A DNA stretch of 64,000 bases from Jiella pacifica. Lineage in GTDB: Bacteria; Pseudomonadota; Alphaproteobacteria; Rhizobiales; Rhizobiaceae. Made by a program: the position numbers and the translations under genes. Each line of letters starts with the position of its first letter. Within the stretch, counting starts at the first letter, position 1. The stretch covers positions 1 through 64,000 of the forward strand of contig NZ_JAAAMG010000023.1 of NCBI RefSeq assembly GCF_010500815.1, read 5' to 3'. The notes below the pieces were generated by a model. The model was not told the origin of the DNA, did not search any database, and saw nothing but the letters and a program-made list of their open reading frames with translations. Of this stretch, positions 44,099 through 53,394 are shown in pieces.

Positions 44099-45166
44099 AT
44101 GGCCAAGACGGCACTCATTGCAGGCGTCACCGGTATCCAGGGAAGCGCTACGGCGGATCGCCTCATCGCGGACGGCTGGACGGTCTACGGTCTCGCCCGC
44201 AATCCGTCCGACGATGCCGGATACCTGCCGGTGGCCGCCGATCTGCTCAATCCCGCTTCGCTCGGGGCGGCGCTGAAGGACGTTCGACCCGAGGTGCTGT
44301 TCCTCACGACCTGGCTCCGGCAGCCGACCGAAGCCGAGAACATCCGCGTCAACGCGGCGATGGTGCGCCATCTCCTCGACGCGCTCGGCCCGAAGGAATC
44401 GCTGCGGCACGTCGCTCTGGTGACCGGCCTGAAGCACTATCTCGGCCCGTTCGAGGCCTATGCCAAGGGCAACTTGCCGAAGACGCCCTTCCGCGAGGAT
44501 CAGGGCCGGCTCGACGTGCCGAACTTCTATTACGCCCAGGAGGACGAGGTCTTTGCCGCGGCCGAGCGGCACGGCTTCGGATGGAGCGTCCACCGGCCTC
44601 ACACGGTGATCGGCAAGGCCGTCGGCAACGCAATGAACATGGGCACGACGCTGGCGGTCTATGCCAGCATCTGCCGGGAGACCGGACGCCCCTTCCGTTT
44701 CCCCGGATCGGCCGTCCAGTGGAACGGTCTGACCGACATGACGGATGCCCGCCAGCTCGCCGCACAACTCGTCTGGGCCGCCGAGACGCCGGCAGCCCGG
44801 AACCAGGACTTCAACATCGTCAATGGCGACGTGTTTCGCTGGAGCTGGATGTGGCCCCGCATCGCCGCCTGGTTCGGCATCGAGGCGGAGGAATTCGACG
44901 CCACCGTCCGCCCTCTCGAAGCCCAGATGCGGGACGATGCCGCGATCTGGCGGACGATCGCCGAACGGGAGGGACTGGCGGTGCCGCAGATCGAGAAGCT
45001 CGCCTCTCCCTGGCATACCGATGCCGATCTCGGCCGGCCGATCGAGGTTGTCACCGACATGTCGAAGGCGCGCAAGGTGGGCTTTTCGGCCTACCGGGCG
45101 ACCGATGACTGCTTCTTCGAGCTGTTCGAGCAGCTGGTCGCCGACCGGATCATCCCGTCGCCCTGA
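44099..45166 (+). CDS. PRISE-type NAD(P)-dependent reductase (SDR superfamily)
   Basis: The 355-residue protein is an extended short-chain dehydrogenase. It has the nucleotide motif GVTGIQGSA (residues 9-17) and the PRISE signatures VTGLKHYLGPFEAY and NFYYAQEDEVF. In that family a Lys and the Tyr of NFYY act in 1,4-reduction of enones such as progesterone or iridoid precursors. It therefore probably reduces an activated double bond of a ketone or aldehyde; the physiological substrate is unknown. The divergent HxlR regulator supports an inducible role. Confidence 0.88.
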   Translation: MAKTALIAGVTGIQGSATADRLIADGWTVYGLARNPSDDAGYLPVAADLLNPASLGAALKDVRPEVLFLTTWLRQPTEAENIRVNAAMVRHLLDALGPKESLRHVALVTGLKHYLGPFEAYAKGNLPKTPFREDQGRLDVPNFYYAQEDEVFAAAERHGFGWSVHRPHTVIGKAVGNAMNMGTTLAVYASICRETGRPFRFPGSAVQWNGLTDMTDARQLAAQLVWAAETPAARNQDFNIVNGDVFRWSWMWPRIAAWFGIEAEEFDATVRPLEAQMRDDAAIWRTIAEREGLAVPQIEKLASPWHTDADLGRPIEVVTDMSKARKVGFSAYRATDDCFFELFEQLVADRIIPSP

Positions 45167-45212
45167 GCGGCGCGTCGGGCAGTCCCCGCCGCGTCGTCGC
45201 GGCCGTCGGCGA

Positions 45213-46553
45213 TCAGGCTCCCGCCGGCGGTGCGAACGCTTCCTTCAGCTTCTTCGACAGGTCCTTGAACGGCTTGTCGGTGACCGGATTGCCCGGGTGC
45301 TGGACGAGATAATCGTAGATGTGCGGCACGAGGTCGACGGCCTGGTCGAGGGTGGCGTCCGAGCCGCGTTGGTAGCCGCCGAGGAGGCGAAGATCGCGGG
45401 TGTCCTCGAATCGCGAGATCATCGCTCGCAGCCGCGTCACCAGTTCGCGCTCCTGCGGGTTCCAGGCGCGGTCGGCGAGGCGGGAGATCGACTTGAGCAC
45501 GTCCACGGCCGGGAAGCGGCCCTGTTCGGCGATCGCCCGGTCGAGCACGATGTGGCCGTCGAGCGTGCCGCGGATGGCGTCGGCGATCGGGTCGTTGTGA
45601 TCGTCGCCGTCGACCAGCACCGAGAAGACGCCGGTGATCGTGCCGGATCCTTCGAGGCCAGGACCGGCCCGCTCGAGAAGCTGCGGCAGTTCGGAAAAGA
45701 CGCTCGGCGGATAGCCGCGTGCCACCGGCGGCTCGCCGGCGGCGAGCGCGACGTCGCGGGCGGCATGGGCGAGGCGCGTCACGCTGTCGATGATCAGGAG
45801 GACGTTCTCGCCCTTGTCGCGGAAGTACTCTGCGATGGCGGTCGCGGTCTTCGGGGCGAGGCGGCGCATCATCGGGCTCTCGTCGCCGGTGGCGACGACG
45901 GTGACCAGCTTGTCCAGTCCGCCGGCCATGGTCTCTTCGAGGAATTCGCGCACCTCGCGGCCGCGCTCGCCGACCAACGCGACGACCGCCGTGTCGAAGC
46001 CTTGCGCCCGCGACAGCATGCCCATCAGCGTCGACTTGCCGACGCCGGAGCCGGCGAAGATGCCGATGCGCTGGCCTTTGACCAGCGGCGTGAAGATGTC
46101 GATCGTGCGGATGCCGGTCTGCACCGGGCTGCCGACCCGGCCACGCTTCAGGGCCGGGGGAGGGGAGCCATCGGCGATGCGCTCCTGTTCGCCCTTCTCC
46201 AGCGGCCCGTGGCCGTCGACCGGCTGGCCGAAGGCGTTGACGACGCGGCCCTTCCACGCGGCGCTCGGCGCCACGGTATAGGGGCCGATGCGCCGGGCCG
46301 GGCTCTTGACGCCGAGGGTCGAGCGGATGCCGAAGGGCTTGACCGTCAGGCTGTCGGATTCGATCCGCACCACCTCGCCGATCTCCTCGCCGGCTGAGCC
46401 CGGGCAGGAGATGCAGTCGCCGAGGCGCACGAATGGCGACAGGCCGGCGACGCGGAAGGCCTGCGGCCCGACGTCGACGATGCGGCCGGAAATCGCCACA
46501 CGCGGCATGTCCAAGCCTGAGAAGTCGGCCGTTCCCTCACGCGTCATGCTCAT
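45213..46553 (-). CDS. fliI: Flagellar export ATPase FliI
   Basis: FliI energises unloading of substrates at the flagellar type III export gate. The 446-residue protein has Walker A GSGVGKST, the Walker B strand VLLIIDSVTRLAHA and GYPPSVFSELPQLLERAG, all diagnostic of FliI/YscN ATPases. The start ATG 46553 overlaps the flgF stop as ATGA; an in-frame ATG at 46547 is an alternative. It forms a minus-strand pair with flgF, divergent from the motA operon. Confidence 0.96.
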   Translation of the reverse strand: MSMTREGTADFSGLDMPRVAISGRIVDVGPQAFRVAGLSPFVRLGDCISCPGSAGEEIGEVVRIESDSLTVKPFGIRSTLGVKSPARRIGPYTVAPSAAWKGRVVNAFGQPVDGHGPLEKGEQERIADGSPPPALKRGRVGSPVQTGIRTIDIFTPLVKGQRIGIFAGSGVGKSTLMGMLSRAQGFDTAVVALVGERGREVREFLEETMAGGLDKLVTVVATGDESPMMRRLAPKTATAIAEYFRDKGENVLLIIDSVTRLAHAARDVALAAGEPPVARGYPPSVFSELPQLLERAGPGLEGSGTITGVFSVLVDGDDHNDPIADAIRGTLDGHIVLDRAIAEQGRFPAVDVLKSISRLADRAWNPQERELVTRLRAMISRFEDTRDLRLLGGYQRGSDATLDQAVDLVPHIYDYLVQHPGNPVTDKPFKDLSKKLKEAFAPPAGA

Positions 46554-47284
46554 TTGGCACCTCCGAGCGTCTGGATGGCGTCGCCGAGGCTGCGCTCGTT
46601 CGACTGGATCATGTTGGCGGCGCTCTCGAATGCGCGCTGAAGCTCGATCAGCCGGGTCATCTCGAGGATCGGATTGACGTTGGAGCCTTCGACGAAGCCT
46701 TGCATCACGCCCGCCTGGGAGAAGTCGAGGGCCGGCTGTGCCGCCTGGTCGGGGATGACGCCGGAGGTGTCGAAGCGGCTGAGCTTCGCCGTCGCCGGGA
46801 TGGTGAACAGGCCGACGGCGCCGAGCTGGCGGCCGGCCTGGGTGATCATGCCGTCGCGGGCGATGGTGACGGTGCCGCCATTGGGATCGAGCTGGATCTG
46901 CGCCCCACCGGCATCGACCAGCGGATAGCCGGTCAGGGTTTCCATCGTCCCGGCCTCGTTGATCCGCATCCGGCCGTCACGGGTGTAGACCACGCCGTTC
47001 GGCCCCTGGAAGCCGAACCAGGCATCGCCGGAGACGGCCATGTCGAGGGGGTTGCCGGTCTGGGTGAGTTCGCCGTTCCTGGTCGACAGGAAGCTCGCGC
47101 CCTCCGAAGCCAGGCTGATCGGCTCGGCGCCGAAGCCGTCGCCCTTCTTGATCATCTCGTCGAACTTCACTTCCTCGGAGCGGAAACCGGCCGTCCTGAC
47201 GTTGGCGAGGTTGTGCGCCAGCGTGTCGAGGCGGCGCTCGAGGGCGAGTTGGGCCGACAGGGCGACCGGAAGCGATGCCTCCAT
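46550..47284 (-). CDS. flgF: Flagellar basal-body rod protein FlgF
   Basis: FlgF is a proximal rod component. The 244-residue protein has the rod N-terminal signature (LDTLAHNLANVRTAGFRSEE), the central MAVSGDAWFGFQ region and the C-terminal coiled-coil motif VEGSNVNPILEMTRLIELQRAFE. I chose ATG 47284 because AAGAGG sits seven bases upstream; ATG 47290 abuts that site. It is followed by fliI with a four-base overlap and is divergent from motA across 218 bp. Confidence 0.95.
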   Translation of the reverse strand: MEASLPVALSAQLALERRLDTLAHNLANVRTAGFRSEEVKFDEMIKKGDGFGAEPISLASEGASFLSTRNGELTQTGNPLDMAVSGDAWFGFQGPNGVVYTRDGRMRINEAGTMETLTGYPLVDAGGAQIQLDPNGGTVTIARDGMITQAGRQLGAVGLFTIPATAKLSRFDTSGVIPDQAAQPALDFSQAGVMQGFVEGSNVNPILEMTRLIELQRAFESAANMIQSNERSLGDAIQTLGGAK

Positions 47285-47502
47285 GATCATCCTCTTTTCA
47301 TAAGGAGTGCGGGTGCCGAAGCGGCATGGGCCGACGGTCGGGCTCGGCGAGTGTCGGCCGGACAATGCCGTCGCAGGCTTGTCCCAGACTGAAAGGCAGG
47401 ACCCTTGGATTTCAGGGATCGGCGAGGCGGCAAGGTCAAGGCTCGCACAAGCGCTTCTGCCGTAGGCCAGTCTTCGCAGCAACGGGTATGTGAAGGTGGA
47501 TA

Positions 47503-48366
47503 ATGGGAATTGTGATCGGCCTCGTCGTGGCGCTCGCCGCGATGCTCGGTGGCTTCACCGCGATGGGCGGCCATCTGGCGGTGCTCGTCCAGCCATTCGA
47601 ATACGTCATCATTCTGGGTACGTCGCTCGGCACCTTCATCATCGGCAACTCGGCCAAGACGATCAAGGACACCGGCAAGGCGATGGGCGAAGCCATCAAG
47701 AACAAGGTGCCCAAGCAGAGTGAATATCTCGAGGTCCTGGGCCTTTTGCACAATCTGATGCGCGAGATGCGCTCGAAGTCGCGCAGCGAGGTCGAGGCTC
47801 ATATCGACGACCCGAAGGAGTCGACGATCTTCCAGGCCTATCCGAACATCATCAAAAACACCGCGATGCTGAACTTCATCTGCGACTATGCCCGGCTGAT
47901 CATCATCGGGAATGCCCGTCCGCACGAGATCGAGGCGCTGATGGAGGAGGAGATCCAGACCATTCACCACGATCTGCTCAAGGCGAAGCACGCTCTCCAG
48001 GACGTCACCGACGGTCTTCCGGCGATCGGCATCGTCGCCGCGGTTCTCGGCGTCATCAAGGCCATGGGCGCCCTCGATCAGCCCCCGGAAGTGCTCGGCC
48101 ACCTGATCGGTGCCGCGCTCGTCGGTACCTTCGCCGGCATTTTCTTCTCGTATGGCGTGTTCGGTCCGATCGCCGCCAAGATCAAATATGTGCGCGAGAA
48201 GCAGGTCCGCGTCTTCGTCATCGTCAAGTCGACCCTCATCGCCTACATGAACGGCGCGATGCCGCAGGTCGCTCTCGAATACGGCCGAAAGGTCATCTCC
48301 GCGGCGGATCGTCCGACCATCGATCAGGTCGAGAACGAGACCATCGGCGGCGGCTCGGGTGCCTGA
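47503..48366 (+). CDS. motA: Flagellar motor stator protein MotA
   Basis: MotA forms, with MotB, the proton-driven stator that turns the flagellum. The 287-residue protein has four transmembrane segments, the start [21 protein letters not shown] and the [20 protein letters not shown] segment with its conserved prolines. The cytoplasmic loop has charged residues that contact FliG. AAGGTGGATA precedes the ATG. motB is not adjacent, unlike in enterobacteria but as in rhizobia, where it is elsewhere in the cluster. It is the first gene of the motA-fliM-fliN-fliG-flhB unit. Confidence 0.96.
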   Translation: MGIVIGLVVALAAMLGGFTAMGGHLAVLVQPFEYVIILGTSLGTFIIGNSAKTIKDTGKAMGEAIKNKVPKQSEYLEVLGLLHNLMREMRSKSRSEVEAHIDDPKESTIFQAYPNIIKNTAMLNFICDYARLIIIGNARPHEIEALMEEEIQTIHHDLLKAKHALQDVTDGLPAIGIVAAVLGVIKAMGALDQPPEVLGHLIGAALVGTFAGIFFSYGVFGPIAAKIKYVREKQVRVFVIVKSTLIAYMNGAMPQVALEYGRKVISAADRPTIDQVENETIGGGSGA

Positions 48367-48370
48367 TCCG

Positions 48371-49309
48371 ATGAGCGAGGTCGCCTTCCAATCCGACCCG
48401 GCGGAAATCCGGGCTCGCCTCAAGAGCGCGAGCGAACTCGATCCGGCGCGGTTACCGCGGCTCGAGCATCTCTGCGGCGTCTGGACCGAGGAAATGTCCG
48501 CTCGGCTCAAGGAGCTGACCTCGGGTGCGTTCGAGATCGTCTATCAGCAGTGCGACGTCGAGGGCGCTCCCGATCCGGAAGACCAGGCTTTCGCAACGAC
48601 GCTGATCGCCCCCCTCCTGTCCAACCGTTTTGCCAAGCCGAGCTTCGTTCTCGCCGATCACAAGCTCGTCGAGGTGGTGCTATCGGCCTTTCTCGGATGC
48701 CAGCCGTCGGCCGAACTCGCCGAATCCCGCACGCCGAGCGCCTTCGACCAGCACTTCGTCCGGCTGTTCTTCTCGAAAGTGATGGAGACCGCCTCGAAGG
48801 TCTTTCAGCCGATGGCGAGTTTCGATCTCTCGCTCGGCAGCTTCGTTTCGCCCGCCGAACTGGCTGAACTCCTCGGCGAGGAGCCCGAGCGCTATTTCGT
48901 CTTCCGCTTCGAAATGGAGTTTGCGGGGCTGACCGCGCCGTTCTCCCTGGCGCTGCCGAAGAGCTTCCTCTCACCGCACCGGCGGTTTCTCAGCGGTACG
49001 CCCGAAAAGCCCGAGGTCGGCTCGGACGAAGCCTGGAAGAAGGGCATCGAGGCCAGCTTCGCCCAGAGCGATCTCCGGATCGATGCGGTGCTGTGCAAGA
49101 AGAAGATCCCGCTGTCGCAGGTCGCGCGCTTCAAGGTCGGCGCCACGGTCGAACTGGATGTGGGCCTGACCAGCCTCATTCCGCTCGAATGCGAGGATCG
49201 GCCGATGTTCCGGGCGAAGGTCGGGCGGTCCCGCGATTTCTATGTGGTGCGCGTCGAAGAGCGCATCGATCCGGCTCAGGAGTTCATCGATGACATCCTA
49301 TCTGATTGA
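48371..49309 (+). CDS. fliM: Flagellar motor switch protein FliM
   Basis: FliM is the switch-complex middle ring and the usual docking site for CheY-P. The 312-residue protein matches the divergent rhizobial FliM type. It has a CheC-like middle domain (FDQHFVRLFFSKVMETASKVF, ERYFVFRFEMEFAG) and a SpoA/FliN-like C-terminal domain (KKKIPLSQVARFKVGATVEL). The N-terminal CheY-binding peptide LSQxEIDALL is not evident. The start may be ATG 48371 or GTG 48359, which overlaps the motA stop. Confidence 0.88.
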   Translation: MSEVAFQSDPAEIRARLKSASELDPARLPRLEHLCGVWTEEMSARLKELTSGAFEIVYQQCDVEGAPDPEDQAFATTLIAPLLSNRFAKPSFVLADHKLVEVVLSAFLGCQPSAELAESRTPSAFDQHFVRLFFSKVMETASKVFQPMASFDLSLGSFVSPAELAELLGEEPERYFVFRFEMEFAGLTAPFSLALPKSFLSPHRRFLSGTPEKPEVGSDEAWKKGIEASFAQSDLRIDAVLCKKKIPLSQVARFKVGATVELDVGLTSLIPLECEDRPMFRAKVGRSRDFYVVRVEERIDPAQEFIDDILSD

Positions 49310-49649
49310 TGCGCTCCTCGTCGTCGCACTGGTCGTTACGGCGCTTCGCTGCGGCCGAATGCACAAGGAACTGCGTGCGCTGCGGCAGACCAACCTCGCC
49401 GAGGCGCTGATCGATGCCGAGGTGTCGCTGAACCGGGCCGCCGAGGCGATCGTCGCGGCGCGCCATGAAGGCGTCGACACCGTTCGCGAGCTCGAGCGCC
49501 AGCTGGTCGAGGCGCGCCGCGTCACCGCCGAATTGCGCGGGCTCGTCGCGCGCGGCGAACCGGCGCATGCCGGCGAAGCTGACGCCGACCCTTACCGGGA
49601 TTTCTTTGCCGCAGCGCAAGACAGGCTTCACGCCAGTCTGGCCCGCTAG
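49290..49649 (+). CDS. Small membrane-anchored flagellar-operon protein
   Basis: The 119-residue product has one N-terminal transmembrane helix (SYLIDALLVVALVVTALRC) followed by a charged helical region (RRAA-type heptads, about residues 35-85) predicted to form a coiled coil. It lies between fliM and fliN and overlaps the fliM end by 20 bases. It resembles the small membrane proteins, such as DUF6468, found in alphaproteobacterial flagellar operons, but I am not certain of the family. A role at the motor or export gate is inferred from position. Confidence 0.6.
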   Translation: MTSYLIDALLVVALVVTALRCGRMHKELRALRQTNLAEALIDAEVSLNRAAEAIVAARHEGVDTVRELERQLVEARRVTAELRGLVARGEPAHAGEADADPYRDFFAAAQDRLHASLAR

Positions 49650-49717
49650 TCCGGTAGCGGCAAACCACCGGACCGGACCGCCTGCCGCATCCCCCTCTAC
49701 CCTCGAAAGGCCGCCCA

Positions 49718-50170
49718 ATGAGCGACTCCGAACTCGACCTTGATCTCGAAGACTCCGAAGACGCGGAATCCGGTATGGGCGGTTTCGAGATGCCCGCAGG
49801 CTTCGATCCGTCCGCTGCGATGAGTCAACTAGGCGCCGGGGCGCAGGACGAGGAAGATGACGACGTGATCGAGGAACCCGCCGCCGATCATCTCGATCTC
49901 GATCTGGTCATGGACGTTCCGGTGACCATGGAGGTCATTCTCGGCTCTTCCACCATGACCGTCGCCAACATCCTGAAGCTCGGTCGCGGCGCCGTCGTCA
50001 AGCTCGACACCAAGGTCGGCGATCCAGTCGACGTCGTCGTCAACGGCCGCATCGTCGCCCGCGGCGAGATCGTCGTGATCGACAAGGAGGAGCAGCGCTT
50101 CGGCATCACCCTCACCGACGTCGCGAAGCCCGGCTCCAAGCTGCAAGCTCGCAAGCCTCGCGCGGCCTGA
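49718..50170 (+). CDS. fliN: Flagellar motor switch protein FliN
   Basis: FliN forms the lower rim of the switch ring and helps dock the export ATPase complex. The 150-residue protein has an acidic N-terminal region of about 55 residues. It is followed by the SpoA domain with VPVTMEVILGSSTMTVANIL, KLGRGAVVKLDTKVGDPVDV, VNGRIVARGEIVVID and the final FGITLTDV. It starts 68 bases after the previous gene and is seven bases from fliG. Confidence 0.95.
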   Translation: MSDSELDLDLEDSEDAESGMGGFEMPAGFDPSAAMSQLGAGAQDEEDDDVIEEPAADHLDLDLVMDVPVTMEVILGSSTMTVANILKLGRGAVVKLDTKVGDPVDVVVNGRIVARGEIVVIDKEEQRFGITLTDVAKPGSKLQARKPRAA

Positions 50171-50176
50171 TAAGCC

Positions 50177-51223
50177 ATGTCGATCATCGCCGCCTATACC
50201 AATGAGCCTGGTCTGCCCGATGACGGTAGGTCGCGCGCGGCCATCCTGCTGCTCGCGCTCGGATCGGAGGGGGCGGCGCGTCTTCTGAAGCATCTTTCGC
50301 CCGAAGAGATACGCCTCGTCCGCGAAAGCGCCGCGAGCCTGCCGACCGTCGGGCCGGAGCATATCGACGAGGTGGTCGACGAGTTCCAGAGCTACTTCAA
50401 GAAGGGCGCGGCGCTGACCGGGCCGGCCAAGGAGATGGCCGAGCTCCTCGAGAACGCGCTGTCGCGGGAAGAGTACGTCGCGATCTTCGATCCGGACAGT
50501 CGCGATCCGGCGCTGGCCGACCTCGTCGAGATGAACCGCGACGGCGACGTCTGGGAGGCGATCGCGGCGACGGAGCCGGCTGCCTTCGCCCAGAAGCTCC
50601 TCCCCGAGCATCCCCAGCTGGTGGCGATCATCCTCGCCAAGGTTCCCCCCGAGATCGCCTCGGCGATGGTGCGCGAATTCCCGCCGGCGATGCGCAACGA
50701 CGTGATGCGGCGGATCCTGACCCTGAAGCCGTTGCAATACACGGTGCAGACCATTCTCGAAGGCCAGATCCGGCGCAACTTCGTCACAACGAGTGGCGAT
50801 ACGGAGGAGGGCGGAAGCCACGCCTTCCTGGCCGAAATCGTCAATCGCCTCGACAAGGAATCCTCCGAAGAGGTGCTGGAATCGCTGCGCGCCACCCGTC
50901 CGAAGGACGCCGAGGCGTTGGAAAAGCTCCTCTTCGCCTTCGACGATCTGCCGGCCCTGCCGCTCAGGTCCCGTCTCACGCTGTTCGACGCGGTCGCCCC
51001 CGATCTCCTGGTCAAGGCGCTGCGCGGCGCCGGCGAGGAAATCGTCGAGCTGGTCCTCTCCTCGCTGGGTGCGAGAGCCCGGCGCATGGCCGAAGCCGAA
51101 CTCAAGCAGGAGTCCAACATCCAGAAGTCCGAGATCGACGGCGCAAGGCGCCAGATCGCCAAGGAAGCGCTTCGCCTCGCCGGCGAGGGCAAGCTCGTGC
51201 TGCGCGAGCAGATCGAGGACTGA
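50177..51223 (+). CDS. fliG: Flagellar motor switch protein FliG
   Basis: FliG links the MS ring to the switch and contacts the MotA loop to produce torque. The 348-residue protein shows the N-terminal, middle (with EHPQLVAIILAKVPPEIASAM, an EHPQ motif) and C-terminal domains. The torque helix region reads LLVKALRGAGEEIVELVLSSLGARARRM. Its length is normal for the family. It is co-transcribed with motA, fliM and fliN; flhB follows after 90 bp. Confidence 0.95.
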   Translation: MSIIAAYTNEPGLPDDGRSRAAILLLALGSEGAARLLKHLSPEEIRLVRESAASLPTVGPEHIDEVVDEFQSYFKKGAALTGPAKEMAELLENALSREEYVAIFDPDSRDPALADLVEMNRDGDVWEAIAATEPAAFAQKLLPEHPQLVAIILAKVPPEIASAMVREFPPAMRNDVMRRILTLKPLQYTVQTILEGQIRRNFVTTSGDTEEGGSHAFLAEIVNRLDKESSEEVLESLRATRPKDAEALEKLLFAFDDLPALPLRSRLTLFDAVAPDLLVKALRGAGEEIVELVLSSLGARARRMAEAELKQESNIQKSEIDGARRQIAKEALRLAGEGKLVLREQIED

Positions 51224-51313
51224 CGACCCGGGCGGCGTAACCATTGCGCAACCGTAAGCCCGGGAAAGCGACGGCGAATTCATCCAACGTCAACGGCTTG
51301 AGGGAGTAGATCG

Positions 51314-52399
51314 TTGTCGGACGAGGATAAGTCGTCAAAGACAGAGCAGCCGACGGAAAAGAAGATCCGCGACACGATCGAGAAGGGCAACCTTCCGGTC
51401 TCGCGAGAAGCTCCGATCCTGACCTCTCTCCTGGCGGCGATGGCCTTCTTCACCTTTCAGGTGAAGGACGGCTCCGCGCATCTGCTCCTCGCCCTGAAGT
51501 CGACGATGGAAAATCCGCTCCAATGGGAGTTGGAGACGGGGGCCGATGCGTTACATGTGCTCGAAATGCTCGCAGTCGAGATGGGGCGCTTCCTCATGCC
51601 CGCCGTGCTTCTCTTCGCAGGGGCCGGCGTCGTCGCATCGGTTCTTCAAAATCCGCCGCAGATCAATTTCGAGCGGATCGCACCCAAGGCATCGAACGTT
51701 TCTCTGTCGTCCGGTTTCAGCCGAATATTCGGCCTCAAGGGCGTGACGGAGTTCGGCAAGTCCATGTTCAAGTTCATTGCCATCGGTGTCGTCGTCGGCT
51801 CCATTCTCGTCTCGGGTTTCCCGACGATGGTGAAGGCGATGTATGCCGACCCGGTGCTGTTGCCGGAGCTCATCCTCGAAATGGCGATGAAGCTCCTGTC
51901 CGGCGTGTCGATCGCCACGATCGTTCTCGTCGCCGCCGACATCGGGCTGTCGCGCTTTCACTGGAACCGCGACCTGATGATGTCCAAGCAGGACATCAAG
52001 GACGAAAACAAGCAGATGGAGGGCGACCCGATGGTCAAGGCCCGCCAGCGCCAGATCGCCCGCGAGCGGACCAAGCGTCGTATGATGGCCGAGGTTCCGA
52101 AGGCGACCCTCGTCATCGCCAACCCGACCCACTACGCCATCGCCCTTCGCTATGTCCGCGAAGAGGGCGGTGCGCCGATCGTCGTCGCCAAGGGGACCGA
52201 CCTCCTGGCCCTGAAAATTCGCGAAATCGCCGAAGCCAACGACGTGCCGGTGATCGAAGACAAGCTCTTGGCAAGGTCGATGTACGACCATGTCGAAATC
52301 GATCAGATGATACCGCCTCAGTTTTTCAAGGCCGTCGCCGAGATCATCTACTATTTGTACGCCCGGTCCGGGACCAAGATGGGGGTTGCCACGGCTTAA
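51314..52399 (+). CDS. flhB: Flagellar export gate protein FlhB
   Basis: FlhB is part of the flagellar type III export gate and switches substrate class after self-cleavage. The 361-residue protein has the N-terminal SKTEQPTEKKIRDTIEKGNL motif and four transmembrane helices. The cytoplasmic autocleavage site NPTH lies near residue 270 (ANPTHYAIALRY). The start is TTG, with AGGGAG upstream. It ends two bases before the next small gene. Confidence 0.96.
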   Translation: MSDEDKSSKTEQPTEKKIRDTIEKGNLPVSREAPILTSLLAAMAFFTFQVKDGSAHLLLALKSTMENPLQWELETGADALHVLEMLAVEMGRFLMPAVLLFAGAGVVASVLQNPPQINFERIAPKASNVSLSSGFSRIFGLKGVTEFGKSMFKFIAIGVVVGSILVSGFPTMVKAMYADPVLLPELILEMAMKLLSGVSIATIVLVAADIGLSRFHWNRDLMMSKQDIKDENKQMEGDPMVKARQRQIARERTKRRMMAEVPKATLVIANPTHYAIALRYVREEGGAPIVVAKGTDLLALKIREIAEANDVPVIEDKLLARSMYDHVEIDQMIPPQFFKAVAEIIYYLYARSGTKMGVATA

Positions 52400-52401
52400 C
52401 C

Positions 52402-52830
52402 ATGCTCGACATTCGAAAAAGATCGACGATGTCGCGGGAGCGGGCGCTCGCGGACGGCATCAAGGAAGTGGCCGCGGAGCTGAGGCTCGTCGAGGTCGTC
52501 GACTATATCGCCTTCCTGCGGCTGGAGCGGTACGGCAATCTCGCCGATATCGTCACGTCCTCGTCGGAACTCTATCTGAAGCCCGGCGTCCTGCGCTTTG
52601 CGGATGGTGGTGAAGTGCGGCTGAAGTGGGGCGAAGTGCCGGTGGTCATCCTGGCTCTGGAATTCCGCCACGCCGGTGTGACCGCCCATCTGCACCTCGA
52701 ACTCGGCGCGACGACCGCCGCGGTCGAGATCATTCATGTCAGCTTCGACGATCGGCCGCCGACGGTGGACGAGGAACTCGTCCTGCTGATGAACGCCATC
52801 GCGGACGCGCATCTCAAAGCCCGCGACTGA
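52402..52830 (+). CDS. Conserved-looking hypothetical protein after flhB
   Basis: The 142-residue protein is not recognised. It begins with a basic segment and a possible helix (SRERALADGIKEVAAELRLV). An alternating hydrophobic pattern typical of a beta-sheet domain follows (LRFADGGEVRLKWGEVPVVI, AHLHLELGATTAAVEIIHV), and it ends in a helix. It has no signal peptide or membrane helix. The start may also be ATG 52429. It follows flhB by two bases and is followed by a good terminator, so it is the last gene of the motA operon and probably acts in motility. Confidence 0.7.
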   Translation: MLDIRKRSTMSRERALADGIKEVAAELRLVEVVDYIAFLRLERYGNLADIVTSSSELYLKPGVLRFADGGEVRLKWGEVPVVILALEFRHAGVTAHLHLELGATTAAVEIIHVSFDDRPPTVDEELVLLMNAIADAHLKARD

Positions 52831-52867
52831 TCGCACGAGCGATCCTTCGGACGGAACCTCTCCAGTC

Positions 52868-52906
52868 GGAGCGTGATCGGCCAATCCCGGTCACGTTCCG
52901 TTTTTT
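52868..52906 (+). terminator. Rho-independent terminator of the motA operon
   Basis: GGAGCGTGATCGG pairs with CCGGTCACGTTCC (13 pairs, two of them G-T) around a six-base loop and is followed directly by G and TTTTTT. It lies 38 bases after the stop of the last gene of the motA-flhB unit and separates it from flgB. Confidence 0.8.
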
Positions 52907-53394
52907 CGCTCGGCGCGATACCCACATCCGCCGAGCTCCAGATTCTTCCCCGTGGTGCCGTGAGCGCCGACCCCTCCTTCGCCGAGGAGCGCCGCTGGAG
53001 CGATTCGCGCTCGCGGAAATTCTCCGAGATCACCAAGGCCCATCCGGCCGCTTGCGAATTTCGCCGCCCGGCGCCGTCACGTCGCGCTTCGCGAAACGGA
53101 CAGGTCCGTCGGCTTTGAGCGATACCCTGGCGGCGCCCCCCGGACTGGACGGCCTCTCGCGGGCGCCGGGATCCTGTCCCGCCAGAATCCCATGATGCGC
53201 GGGCGAGGGGTCGTCGTCGAAAGCTCCGCCCAGCCGGCACCGTTTCGGCCGGCCCGTTCGTCGAGATGCGGAGCGAGCCGGCACGCCAGACTCGCCGTCG
53301 GTACTTCGCAACGACGCCGCGGCAGCTTCCCTACAAGTTTCGGACAAGTGGTTCGGCATAGAACCGGGTCAGTCGAAGCAACGGAAGTTTCGCA
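52907..53394. other. 488-bp gap upstream of flgB
   Basis: No convincing gene was found; open frames here encode Arg/Pro-rich products like antisense or chance frames. The promoter of the flgB-fliP operon should lie near the right end. I see no TTAA-type CtrA site and no clear sigma-54 element there. Confidence 0.4.

Noticed and set aside
52734-53359. Minus-strand frames in the gap before flgB
   Set aside because: Arg/Ser/Pro-rich products without start signals, overlapping a clear terminator and coding sequence on the other strand.
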